Source: Methanoculleus frigidifontis
GTDB taxonomy: Archaea > Halobacteriota > Methanomicrobia > Methanomicrobiales > Methanoculleaceae
DNA: 64,000 nucleotides
NCBI RefSeq assembly: GCF_030464345.1
Contig: NZ_VCYH01000006.1
Coordinates: 1-64,000 of the forward strand
Direction of reading: 5' to 3'
Both the position numbers and the translations under genes were made by a program. The notes under the pieces were generated by a model that saw nothing but the letters and a program-made list of their open reading frames with translations, did no database searches and was not told the DNA's origin. Position 1 is the first letter of the stretch. Each line of letters starts with the position of its first letter. Below are positions 1-8,064 of this stretch, piece by piece.

Positions 1-99
1 AGGATCAAAACCGGAGTGTCATGGTTTGAAGCGAAAGCACAGATCCATCGAGAGGCGATAAAAACCTACATCAGAAATCCGAGGTATGCGCTGGGATAA
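1..99 (+). CDS. C-terminal end of an unidentified protein (partial)
   Basis: The first reading frame is open from base 1 and gives 32 residues ending in RNPRYALG before a TAA at 97-99. The composition (few Arg/Pro/Ser runs, alternating charged and hydrophobic residues) looks like a real protein tail rather than a shadow frame, but the piece is too short to identify. Its start lies outside the window. No gene follows it on this strand for more than 2 kb. Confidence 0.5.
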   Translation, partial: RIKTGVSWFEAKAQIHREAIKTYIRNPRYALG

Positions 100-450
100 A
101 ACGGGGAAAGGAAAGAGAATGGGGAGGTTTCTCCAACTGCGTAACTCCTACCTTTTTCAGAGCAGCAAACTTTACACCTCCTCTTCCATTCCACGCCTGG
201 AAACCAACATTGATGTTTGATCAGTTCTTTTCGGCAGATTTTCATGAATTTCTCTCTATAAATTTGCTATAGCCTCTCTCAATCTCCCCCTTCGCCCATC
301 CCACAGAGCCGCCAGCCCCCACGCCCCGCCCGCAATCGCACTGCCGAAGGCCGCACACCCTGAGAGCGATGCGTATCCCCGCCGGGACGAGGCGGCGAGC
401 GGAGTAGAGCGCCGGAGCTTCGGGGCGGAGAGCCTCTGCCGGCCGGCCAT
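100..450. other. Gene-poor stretch downstream of the partial gene
   Basis: I see no supported gene here. Stop codons are frequent in the AT-richer part (100-290), which includes a CTCTATAAATTTGC stretch near 255-268. The GC-rich part holds copy A of an imperfect direct repeat (327-390). Short frames on both strands give Arg/Pro/Gly/Ser-rich translations typical of non-coding GC-rich DNA. Confidence 0.6.
327..390 (+). repeat. Imperfect 64-bp direct repeat, copy A
   Basis: Aligned without gaps to 1619-1682, about 51 of 64 bases agree. The best conserved core is GAGCGATGCG followed by ATCCCCGCCGGGA. The two copies have the same orientation and bracket the adenine methylase gene. The family is not one I recognise. 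Confidence 0.65.
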
Positions 451-506
451 ACGGAGAAGAATGCGGTTTGCAACGACGTTTTCCCACGCCCCGCTGCTGT
501 TTTCCA

Positions 507-1451
507 TCAGCACACCGATGGGCCGCTTCTGTCGGTACTGTAGTTGGTAATGATGAGCTCGTTGATCTCGCCCCGCCGCTCCCCGTTGGAGTTGATCATA
601 CGGCGGGCGGAGACCCGCTCGATGGTATACTCCGGGTAGAGGTCTTCAAAGAAGTGATCGTTCGGGTCCTCGTTCTTCGGGTCCGAGTTGCTCAGCATCA
701 GCTGTGCCCCTCGTGCGTCCAGCTCGTGGAAGTATTTGGCGAGGCGTCTCTGGTCGTCGTCTCCGAATCCGTCTTTGGAGTACGAGGTGAAGCGTGACGT
801 CCGGTTCAGCGGCCGGTATGGCGGGTCGAAGTACACGAAGGTGTTTGCATCGACGTATCGGGCAGAATCTGCGAAGTCACCGAGATGAATGCTTGTATTC
901 TCGAGGAGAACGGAGTCGCTCCGCAGCACTTCCTGGTTCAGTATCTGGGGATTTTTGTACCGGCCGAAGGGGACGTTGAACCCGCCCTCTGAATTGACCC
1001 GGAACAGTCCGTTGAAGCAGGTCCTGTTCAGGAAGATGAGATCCGCCGCTCTCTGGATCCAGGGCTTGCCATATCTGTCCCACCGGATTGAGGCTTTGGA
1101 TCCATTGTACCTGGTGCGGACAGTGTAGAAGAACTCCTGCCGCTTTTTTGTATCCAGCTCCAGGTATGCGGTTTCTGTATCTCTCAGAACCTCGATGAGC
1201 TCCTCGACGTCGTTCCTGACGACGGTATAGGCGAGCACCAGTTCTTCGTTGATGTCAAAGATGTGGCACTCGTCGAATGCATAGTGATTATTGATACAGA
1301 AGTAGACGGCTCCCCCGCCTACGAACGGTTCAACATAGGTATCGGTACGGCCTTCTTTCACCGCCCGCGGGAGCCGGACGGCAAATTCCCTGAGCAGTTG
1401 GCCTTTTCCGCCCGCCCACTTCAAAAACGGTCTGGCGCTCTGAACTCTCAT
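507..1451 (-). CDS. DNA adenine N6-methyltransferase, D12 class (Dam/M.DpnII type)
   Basis: This 314-residue protein should transfer a methyl group from S-adenosylmethionine to adenine in a short DNA target, often GATC in this family. The N-terminus has the family's FLKWAGGKGQLL motif (AdoMet binding), followed by YVEPFVGGGAV, and the catalytic DPPY is at about residues 209-212 inside TFVYFDPPYRPLNRT. Length is normal for Dam-like enzymes. I prefer the ATG at 1451, preceded by CAGAGG, because the family usually starts a few residues before the FLKWAGGK motif; a GTG at 1490 is also in frame. No restriction nuclease gene is next to it, so it looks like an orphan methylase or a remnant of a restriction-modification system. 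The specificity cannot be read from sequence. Confidence 0.93.
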   Translation of the reverse strand: MRVQSARPFLKWAGGKGQLLREFAVRLPRAVKEGRTDTYVEPFVGGGAVYFCINNHYAFDECHIFDINEELVLAYTVVRNDVEELIEVLRDTETAYLELDTKKRQEFFYTVRTRYNGSKASIRWDRYGKPWIQRAADLIFLNRTCFNGLFRVNSEGGFNVPFGRYKNPQILNQEVLRSDSVLLENTSIHLGDFADSARYVDANTFVYFDPPYRPLNRTSRFTSYSKDGFGDDDQRRLAKYFHELDARGAQLMLSNSDPKNEDPNDHFFEDLYPEYTIERVSARRMINSNGERRGEINELIITNYSTDRSGPSVC

Positions 1452-1618
1452 CCCGTTGAACCTCTGTACGATACTCTGATTGATTGACACTGCGTATAAT
1501 CGACCGGGCTATCTGGCTGTACGGTATGCGGTCTGAAACAAAAAAGGAATGTGAAGGTTCCACGGGAAAGGTATCACTGAACGCCGGTTCCGCGACCGGC
1601 CTCACCCGGCCTCCGTCG

Positions 1619-1682
1619 TGCCCGCACTTGCGCTGCCGGAGGCTGCAGAGCCCGGGAGCGATGCGGATCCCCGCCGGGATGG
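1619..1682 (+). repeat. Imperfect 64-bp direct repeat, copy B
   Basis: Same orientation as copy A at 327-390, about 80 percent identical by eye, and placed about 170 bases upstream of the methylase start, so the pair flanks the gene. The interval 1452-1756 holds no supported gene apart from this repeat. Confidence 0.65.
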
Positions 1683-1756
1683 GGATGACGATCGGATACG
1701 GCATCCGGGCGCGGTGCCGGGGAGAACCGGGGGAGTTTAGTCCGTTCGCCCCGGTC

Positions 1757-2164
1757 TTACCAGGCGGGGATTACTGCAACAGCGTCAATCTCAACGAGCC
1801 AGTCGGGATGGGCAAGTCCGGCAACGAACAGCACGGTTATTGCAGGGTACCCGGTATCTGCAGGCCACTTTTTCTGGAAGGCCTGGAACCCTTCCTGTGG
1901 GTTTTGGCCCTGGCGAACATATATCGTGAGTTTGATAACGTTCCCGATCCGTGCGCCCGCGCTATTCACGATCTTTTCGATATTGTCGAGAACCTGCCCG
2001 GTTTGTTCTCCGAGATTGCCGTTACCGACAAGAAGCCCGTTCTCATCGACGGCATTCTGTCCGCCGATATACACCGTCGTGTGATCCCCGCTGACGGATA
2101 CTGCGTGCGAGTACCCCCGGGGCGCTGTCATACCGGCCGGGTTTATGTACTCCAGTCTGTTCAT
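1757..2164 (-). CDS. RidA/YjgF/UK114 family protein
   Basis: A 135-residue protein of the Rid superfamily, which forms trimers with ligand sites between subunits. The family pattern is clear: an N-terminal NPAG segment, YIGGQNAVDENG, the middle helix, and LVEIDAVAV at the C-terminus, which keeps the conserved Glu. The arginine that binds the substrate carboxylate in true RidA, in the segment before the last strand, appears as Ile109 (YPAITVLFVAGL). The protein is therefore probably not a classical 2-iminobutanoate deaminase, and its ligand is unknown. It is monocistronic and points toward the methylase. Confidence 0.88.
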   Translation of the reverse strand: MNRLEYINPAGMTAPRGYSHAVSVSGDHTTVYIGGQNAVDENGLLVGNGNLGEQTGQVLDNIEKIVNSAGARIGNVIKLTIYVRQGQNPQEGFQAFQKKWPADTGYPAITVLFVAGLAHPDWLVEIDAVAVIPAW

Positions 2165-2748
2165 GCTTTCACCCCTCCTGTACGAAATGGAGACGAAGCC
2201 GTTCTCCTATAGGTGGCATCGCTCTTCAATGCAGTGTTCCTCTGGTCGGGACGCTCGCCGTCTCCCCGGCGTACGTGCTCAGCCCCGGGACGTGAACGTT
2301 TTTCCGAGCCGCCGGGCGTTTTTGCCGTGGAGGATGCGTTGATGCACTGACGTGACGGGTTTTGCGCTGGCCAACCCGGGCACGATCGTGGTTTAAAGGA
2401 TCGTGCAGTGATTCCGGCATCCTGGTTTGGGGGGTGCAGGATTGGGCGGGCCGGACTGCTTGCCGTTGGAGGCCTGGTATCGGGGAACCCGGTGTATCGG
2501 CTTTTCGGTGCGGCTCCTTCGCCCGGCAACCGGGTTCTGCTGACGGGTTCGGATGCGGTCAGGGCATTGCTCCCCAGCTCCCGGGGATCCGGGTGGCGAG
2601 CGGGAAGACCCTGCGGTCAGTCGGGGCCGGCGGCCACGGAAGATGACCGAAACTGCGGTGCGCGAGGGACCTCCCGCCCCGATATCTCTCGCAGTAATAT
2701 CGCAACCCTTATCCCGTCTGGAACAAAACCCCCGGATCAGGAGCTGGT
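2165..2748. other. Gene-poor GC-rich stretch
   Basis: No frame on either strand gives a convincing protein: translations are rich in Arg, Pro, Gly and Ser and change frame constantly. I see no repeat, tRNA or strong TATA box. It may be eroded coding DNA, but I cannot identify a source gene. Confidence 0.5.
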
Positions 2749-3231
2749 ATGGGCCTGCTGGACGGACTGAAGGGTGAGCTGAAGGTGCGGCTCTCCGACG
2801 AACCGGAGTGGAAAGAGAAACGGTTCGAAAATTACGTCGCAAGGCTCTTCGACCCACGTTCGTATGCGGTGGTGGGGAGGAACGGCGACTCCTCCGCCGC
2901 GAACGCACCGCACCCCGACCTCGTCTTCAGGTGCCGGCGGACCGGGGAGCTCTTCGCCGTCGAGTGCGAGTACCGCTCGGAACTCGACCCGGAGGGCATA
3001 CTTGAGTGGCCCGACCCGGAGCAGCTCGAACGCTGCCGGGCGTTTGCCCACGAACGGTATGTCCCGGTCTTCGTCGTCGTCGGGCTCGGCGGCTTCTCCG
3101 ACGAACCGGAGTGCATGTTCGTCATCCCGCTGAAGGACGCAGAATATCCCGCCCTCTCCCCGGGCGCCTTCACTCGCTACAGCCGGAACCCGAAAGAGCC
3201 GTTCTTCTGGGAGCGCGGCAGGCTGTCGTAA
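2749..3231 (+). CDS. Uncharacterised protein with possible nuclease-like fold
   Basis: The 160-residue product is soluble, acidic and has no signal or membrane segment. The order is an amphipathic N-terminal helix, FENYVARLFDPRSY, HPDLVFRCRRTGELFAVECEYR, and a C-terminal half with the hydrophobic strand VPVFVVVGLGG. The arrangement of an Asp in a PD pair followed by a beta strand ending in E-C-E resembles the PD-(D/E)XK nuclease core, but the usual Lys is absent, so this is only a structural guess. It lies 96 bases before the next gene on the same strand. I do not recognise a named family. Confidence 0.75.
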   Translation: MGLLDGLKGELKVRLSDEPEWKEKRFENYVARLFDPRSYAVVGRNGDSSAANAPHPDLVFRCRRTGELFAVECEYRSELDPEGILEWPDPEQLERCRAFAHERYVPVFVVVGLGGFSDEPECMFVIPLKDAEYPALSPGAFTRYSRNPKEPFFWERGRLS

Positions 3232-3327
3232 CCGTCTCTTCTGCAAATCCCCTCTCTCCCGCAGCGCTCCTCCCCGCCGGAACCCAAAAGAAAAATAGTT
3301 GTATCATACCGCGACAATGTACCATCG

Positions 3328-4293
3328 ATGGAAGACGGGATGCGGGATAAGGCGCGGAGCGTTCTGAAACAGATCCTCACCGCCGCCTCATACGATGTGC
3401 ACGAAGAAGACGATCCCCTGGACCTCTCTGCCGTCGGGAGCGACGACGCCCTCGTCGTGCTCTGCTCCGACGACCCGGACGCGATCGAGGAGTTCGATGA
3501 GACCACCTATCGCCTCCGGTCCGGCGACGGCGAGATAGTCTGCGGAAAACTGCTCCTCTCGGCGGACGGCGCGGCCGCTGCAGGGAGCTGCACCTGCTGG
3601 GACATGGACGACCTGGCGCGCTGCGCCGGCGAGGCCGCACGCGCCTACGTCCTCGGCCGGCGGCTCGCCCTCGATCTTGCGGCACCGGAGCCTGAACCGG
3701 TGCAGCGGCAGCGTCCGGCTGCGGCTCTGCCGCAGCCGCAGGACGAGCTCAGCGGCCCTGAGATCCCGCACCTGCCGGTGCAGGTCAGCGAGACTCGGGC
3801 CGTCGGGATCGCCGGGGTGAAGGGGGCGGCCAAATGCCGGTTCATCCCGCACTGGCACTACCGCTGCACCAGCACCGGCGACCGGCAGATCAAGGACAAA
3901 TACGTCTCGTTCGAGGCCGACGAGACCGGCGTCCTGAACGGCATCAACGGCCTGCGGATGGAGATGGAGGCCGACCGGGTCGAAACCTCGGCCGTGCCGT
4001 TCGGCTCCGAGGTGCTCCGGCCGCATATCGAGAAGGACGAGGCGGAGGAGCGGCTGCGCAGGGAGGTAATCGAGAACCTGACACAGAAGGTCCGGTTCCG
4101 GCAGGCGAAAGGCGACGCCATCTTCTACGAGGAGAAAGTCCTCAAGCCGGACAAAAATAACATCACCGTCGACGTCCGGCTGATCTACGTCCCGGTCTGG
4201 CAGATCCGCGGCGGCAGCAGGATCGTGGAGGTCAACGCCTTCACCGGCGAGGTGCTCTCCACGCCCATGGACGAGGGCGTCGAGCTGTTGTGA
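3328..4293 (+). CDS. Uncharacterised two-domain protein
   Basis: The 321-residue protein has an N-terminal domain (about 1-115) beginning ARSVLKQILTAASYDV, with the strand DALVVLCSDD; then a Pro/Gln-rich linker (about 120-145); then a C-terminal domain with FIPHWHYRC, a charged helix (about 232-265) and a final segment YVPVWQIRGGSRIVEVNAFTGE. No signal or transmembrane segment is seen. The first domain resembles the nuclease-like sensor domains seen in archaeal hypothetical proteins, but this is inference. A start at the second Met (3340) is also possible. The next gene begins 10 bases after the stop, suggesting co-transcription. Confidence 0.8.
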   Translation: MEDGMRDKARSVLKQILTAASYDVHEEDDPLDLSAVGSDDALVVLCSDDPDAIEEFDETTYRLRSGDGEIVCGKLLLSADGAAAAGSCTCWDMDDLARCAGEAARAYVLGRRLALDLAAPEPEPVQRQRPAAALPQPQDELSGPEIPHLPVQVSETRAVGIAGVKGAAKCRFIPHWHYRCTSTGDRQIKDKYVSFEADETGVLNGINGLRMEMEADRVETSAVPFGSEVLRPHIEKDEAEERLRREVIENLTQKVRFRQAKGDAIFYEEKVLKPDKNNITVDVRLIYVPVWQIRGGSRIVEVNAFTGEVLSTPMDEGVELL

Positions 4294-4303
4294 GCAGGGA
4301 ATC

Positions 4304-5644
4304 ATGATCGTCGTTATCGGTGGAGGACCGGCGGGGCGTATCGCGGCGATGCGGCTCGGGCAGGCGGGGCGCGAGGTCAGGCTGATTGAGAAGCGGGCGA
4401 TCGGCGGCCAGTGCCTGCACGACCGCTGTATGGTCGTCTGCGCCCTCGCAGACGCTGCGCGAGCGGTCGAGCGCTCGCGGCGGATGTACGACCTTGGGAT
4501 CCTCGACGCGGCGCCGCGGGTCTCGTTCCCGACGCTGATGACCCGGATGCGGGAGGTGCAGCAAAAGCTCGCCGCCGTCCTCGACGAAGAAACCCGGAGT
4601 ACGGGCGTCGAGGTGATCTACGGTGCCGAAGGCTCGATCGACGGCTCAACGGTCTTCGTCGACGGCGAGAGGATCCCGGCCGAGGCCGTCATCGCCGCCA
4701 CCGGATCGCGTGCGGTACTGCCGGCGATCCCCGGGATCGAGCGCGACGGCGTCTACACCTACGAAACCCTCCGTCTCCTCCCCGAGGTGCCGGGGCGGAT
4801 CGCCATCATCGGCGGCGGCACCGTTGCGGCTGAGTTCGCCCATATCTTCCGGGCGTTCGGCGCGGAGGTCACCGTCCTCGCCAGGTCGCGGTTCCTCGGC
4901 GACCTCAACGAAAAACTCCGCGCCGCCGCCTTCCGCGATCTCGCCGGCATGGATATCCGCGAGCAGACGGCAGCCGAGAGCCTCGAGGGTGGCGGGCGCG
5001 TCCGGTCGGTCGCGGTGCGGACGGCCGCCGGCACGGACACCATCGACGTCGACGCCGTCTTCCTCGCGACCGGGCTTGCGCCCCGCTCGGAGATGTTGCA
5101 GGGCATCGGCAAAAAGCCGGACGGCAGCGTCATCGTCGACGCCCGGATGCGCACCGATGTTCCGGGTGTCTACGCGGCCGGCGACGTCATCGGCCCCCCC
5201 TACCTCACGCCGGTGGCGCGGCGTGAGGGCGTCGTCGCCGCTGACACCATTCTCGGCCGCGACACGGTCATGGATTACACCGGCGTCCCCCGGGCGCTGG
5301 AGCTCGGCTACGAGTTCGCCTATGTCTCGGTGGACGGCGACGACGACCTTGCTCTCTCCTCCCCCGCTCCGGCAGGCCCGGGCTCGTTCTGGGACGTCCC
5401 CCGCAGCTGGACCGGCATGGCGCAGATCCGGGTCGACCCGGAGACCGGCCGCCTTGTCGGGGCCTCGGCGGCGGCGCCCGGCGCGTCGCTCCTCATCTCC
5501 TATATCGGGTCTTTGATGAAGAAGGGGATCCGCGTCGGCGACTTCGACGACTTCGCCGAGATCCATCCCTCGACCGACGGCGTCTACTGGCTCAGCCGTT
5601 ACGCGGCCGGGCTGCTGCGAAAAAAGAATGGCGACGAGCCCTGA
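4304..5644 (+). CDS. FAD-dependent pyridine nucleotide-disulfide oxidoreductase (dihydrolipoamide dehydrogenase-like)
   Basis: A 446-residue class I flavin disulfide reductase. It has the N-terminal FAD site VVIGGGPAGRIAAMRLG, a redox-region motif GGQCLHDRC (Cys37 and Cys42 keep the family's CX4C spacing but the surrounding residues are atypical), the second dinucleotide site AIIGGGTVAAEFAHIF, the FAD motif VYAAGDVIG, and a C-terminal dimerisation domain ending IHPSTDGVYWLS. In lipoamide dehydrogenase that end reads HPTxxE; here the His-Pro is kept but the Glu is not at the expected place. The natural disulfide substrate is unknown. There is no 2-oxoacid dehydrogenase gene nearby. The stop codon abuts the stop of the convergent pyrophosphatase gene. 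Confidence 0.9.
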   Translation: MIVVIGGGPAGRIAAMRLGQAGREVRLIEKRAIGGQCLHDRCMVVCALADAARAVERSRRMYDLGILDAAPRVSFPTLMTRMREVQQKLAAVLDEETRSTGVEVIYGAEGSIDGSTVFVDGERIPAEAVIAATGSRAVLPAIPGIERDGVYTYETLRLLPEVPGRIAIIGGGTVAAEFAHIFRAFGAEVTVLARSRFLGDLNEKLRAAAFRDLAGMDIREQTAAESLEGGGRVRSVAVRTAAGTDTIDVDAVFLATGLAPRSEMLQGIGKKPDGSVIVDARMRTDVPGVYAAGDVIGPPYLTPVARREGVVAADTILGRDTVMDYTGVPRALELGYEFAYVSVDGDDDLALSSPAPAGPGSFWDVPRSWTGMAQIRVDPETGRLVGASAAAPGASLLISYIGSLMKKGIRVGDFDDFAEIHPSTDGVYWLSRYAAGLLRKKNGDEP

Positions 5645-7264
5645 TCAGGCGTTCTTGAACATCTGCCCGAACTGGGGCAGAAAATCTTTTTTCCGGGACA
5701 TGACGCCCTCGAGCCGGTGCGGCTGGTCTTGCAGGTCGAGTCTTTTCAGACAGGTGTCCTCGCCCGCCGCGAAGAGGTCGCTTGCGTTTGCGAAGACGTT
5801 GGTGAAGAGCGCGATGAAGCAGTCGACGCCGGTGGACGCCCGCAGCCGCTCCAGCGTCTGCAGGACCTCGTTGGCGTGGCTCTCGGAGTAGTCGAAGGTC
5901 GAGACCATCACCTGGGCGATCATCACCGTCTTGCCGAAGAGGTTGTAGCGCTTCATATCCCGGGTCAGGAGCTCCTCCGGCGAGAGCGAGCCGAGCTCCA
6001 TCCCCTTCCCGATCAGCTCCGTGCCGTACGCGACCGGGTCGTACCCCGTCAGGCCGGCGAGGTACCCGGCGGCCTTCGTATCCGCCGGCGTCGTCGTGGA
6101 GAGCTTCATCACCATGGTGTCGGAGAGGATGCCGGAGAGGAGGAGGCCTGCGGTCGAAGCGGAGGGTTCCAGGTCCGCCTCGATGAACTTGTTCGTGATG
6201 ATCGTCGAGGTCGAGCCCACCGGTTCGTTCAGGAACTTCACCGGCTTGAGGGTCGATATCGCGCCCAGGCGGTGATGGTCGACGATCTCCAGGATATCGG
6301 CGCTCTCGATCCCGTCGACCGCCTGGGAGTACTCGTTGTGGTCGAGGAGGATCACCGACTTCTGCACCGACTGCATCAGCGTCGTCCGGGAGACGAGCCC
6401 GATATGCCTGCCGTCCGGCCCGACGGCGCAGGCCGTCCTGAACTTCGAGGTCGAGACGATCTCCTTGGCGTACTCCAGGGAGTCCTCCATCCTGACGATG
6501 GGGAGATCGGTCTTCTCCATGATCAGGTGGGCGGGCAGCGAGAGGCTGATCATCTTGCCGACCGAGAAGGCGTCGAGCGTCGTTGCGAGCATCGAGACGC
6601 CGCGTCCCTCTGCGGCCTTGATCACCCGCTCCCCTGCAGGGGCTCCTTCGGCGATGATCATCGCGGCAATGCCTGCGGAGATCAGCGCGAGCTGGGCGGG
6701 CTCGTTGTCGCCGACGATCGCGATATCGTTCGGCGTCATCCGCGAGAGCGTGACGTGGAGGGCATCGATGACCGTGTACACCCTCCCGCCACCGATCGTC
6801 TCCCGGTCGGCGGTGACGATCCGGCCGTCCAGAATCCGGGCGAGCGTCTCGAGTTTCATCGGGACGAGAGAGAGCTGCTCGCCGGTGTTCTTCCGCACGT
6901 ACGAGCGTGCCAGGCCGTACTCACTGACGAGCCCGAGCAGGACGCCGGCCTCGTCGGTGATCGGCACGTTCCGCATATCGTAGGTGTCCATCATCGCGGC
7001 GACGTCGATCGTCGGCACGTCCTGCCTGGCGCTCCGGGAATCGAGCGGCATATCCGATACCGTCGGCTCGATGCTTGCGATGTAGAGCGGCGGCTCCGCC
7101 CCGAACGTTGCGAGGGCGAACTGTGTCTCGGCGTTCACCTCGCCGCACCGTGCCGGGACGTAGGTCCCGGTCCCGGTCTGGTTCAGGAGCTCCGCATACC
7201 CGATGACGCTGCAGATGCTGTCGGTGTCCGGCTGCTTGTGTCCGATGATATAGATTTTCGTCAG
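5645..7264 (-). CDS. ppaC: Manganese-dependent inorganic pyrophosphatase (family II) with CBS-DRTGG regulatory insert
   Basis: The 539-residue enzyme hydrolyses pyrophosphate to phosphate in the cytoplasm, pulling biosynthetic reactions forward. The DHH domain begins KIYIIGHKQPDTDSI, continues after the insert with the VDHHRLG motif, and is followed by the DHHA2 domain. Between the two parts of the catalytic DHH domain lies a long insert with CBS repeats around a DRTGG domain, as in nucleotide-regulated CBS pyrophosphatases. No ATG, GTG or TTG sits where family members start. The codon in place is CTG at 7264-7262, seven bases after GAGGAGG, so a CTG start is proposed. It follows the HTH regulator gene on the same strand by 85 bases. 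Confidence 0.92.
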   Translation of the reverse strand: MTKIYIIGHKQPDTDSICSVIGYAELLNQTGTGTYVPARCGEVNAETQFALATFGAEPPLYIASIEPTVSDMPLDSRSARQDVPTIDVAAMMDTYDMRNVPITDEAGVLLGLVSEYGLARSYVRKNTGEQLSLVPMKLETLARILDGRIVTADRETIGGGRVYTVIDALHVTLSRMTPNDIAIVGDNEPAQLALISAGIAAMIIAEGAPAGERVIKAAEGRGVSMLATTLDAFSVGKMISLSLPAHLIMEKTDLPIVRMEDSLEYAKEIVSTSKFRTACAVGPDGRHIGLVSRTTLMQSVQKSVILLDHNEYSQAVDGIESADILEIVDHHRLGAISTLKPVKFLNEPVGSTSTIITNKFIEADLEPSASTAGLLLSGILSDTMVMKLSTTTPADTKAAGYLAGLTGYDPVAYGTELIGKGMELGSLSPEELLTRDMKRYNLFGKTVMIAQVMVSTFDYSESHANEVLQTLERLRASTGVDCFIALFTNVFANASDLFAAGEDTCLKRLDLQDQPHRLEGVMSRKKDFLPQFGQMFKNA

Positions 7265-7349
7265 GCGTATTCCTCCTCGCGGTGCCGGTCGGCCGGCAGG
7301 TTTGGATAGTGGTACGCTGCGCTCGCCCAAAAGATATTGCCCCGGCCGA

Positions 7350-8033
7350 TCAGTACCCGGCCAGGAGGATCGCCATGATCCGTGATTCCGCACGCCGCAG
7401 GTGTTCGATGGCCGTGGCCTTGCTGACGCCGGCCGCCTCCGCGAGCGCGCCGCCGTTCGTCTTCCGCGGATACTCGTAGTATCCGCAGCGTTTCGCGGCA
7501 AGGAGCATGCCGCGCTGTTTCTCGGTCAGCATCCCGAGGATGTCGCGGCCGTCGTAGGTCACCGGCTGGAAGGTGACGTCCAGGATCTCGCCGTAGGACG
7601 CGAGCAGGCCAAGGAACCGCTGCAGGTTTGCATCATCGCCGATGCAGGAGTAGACGACGTGCGTCGGGGATTTTTTGATCGGCGTCGTCCAGATCAGGTC
7701 GAGATCGAACTCCTGCATCTTCTGCCGGAAGAACTCGTCATGCGCCTGGCCGCGGATGAGGCAGGTGTGGACTCTGCCCTGCACCCTGACGACGTGCAGG
7801 ATCTCCATGACTCCCGGGATGGTGATCTCGTCGATGGAGCAGCCGTCCGCGACGGTGATCTCGCAGAGGACGAGCTTGAGCCCCTTCTCGAAGTCCACCT
7901 TCAGGATCTCAAGGAGCGTCACCGACTCGATCTTCTCAAAGACGCGCGTCCACTCCCGCAGTTTCTCCTGCAGCTCCGGCGGGGCATCGGGAACGGTTAC
8001 CCGCGGGCGGATCTCGACGATCAGTTTGCGCAT
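7350..8033 (-). CDS. Bat-type helix-turn-helix transcriptional regulator (HTH_10)
   Basis: The C-terminal 55 residues (LTEKQRGMLLAAKRCGYYEY, then a recognition region with AEAAGVSKATAIEHLRRAE) are the archaeal HTH_10 domain found in bacterio-opsin activator relatives. The N-terminal 165 residues form a sensor region with no membrane segment; it includes paired Cys residues but no recognisable ligand motif. The 227-residue gene is divergent from the ABC cassette and its TATA box (8055-8062) is directly followed upstream by a perfect palindrome at 8065-8080, which fits autoregulation and control of the cassette. What it senses is unknown. Confidence 0.88.
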   Translation of the reverse strand: MRKLIVEIRPRVTVPDAPPELQEKLREWTRVFEKIESVTLLEILKVDFEKGLKLVLCEITVADGCSIDEITIPGVMEILHVVRVQGRVHTCLIRGQAHDEFFRQKMQEFDLDLIWTTPIKKSPTHVVYSCIGDDANLQRFLGLLASYGEILDVTFQPVTYDGRDILGMLTEKQRGMLLAAKRCGYYEYPRKTNGGALAEAAGVSKATAIEHLRRAESRIMAILLAGY

Positions 8034-8054
8034 GGATCAGGTATAGACGGCAGA

Positions 8055-8062
8055 GCATAAAG
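8055..8062 (-). promoter_or_regulatory. TATA box of the HTH regulator gene
   Basis: Read on the minus strand the sequence is CTTTATGC, ending 22 bases before the regulator's ATG (8033). This predicts a transcript that starts at or a few bases before the start codon. Confidence 0.5.
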
Positions 8063-8064
8063 TG

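Noticed and set aside
5717-7309. 530-codon frame on the plus strand opposite the pyrophosphatase
   Set aside because: Antisense shadow; Arg/Asp/Gly/His-rich translation and the minus strand carries unmistakable DHH motifs.
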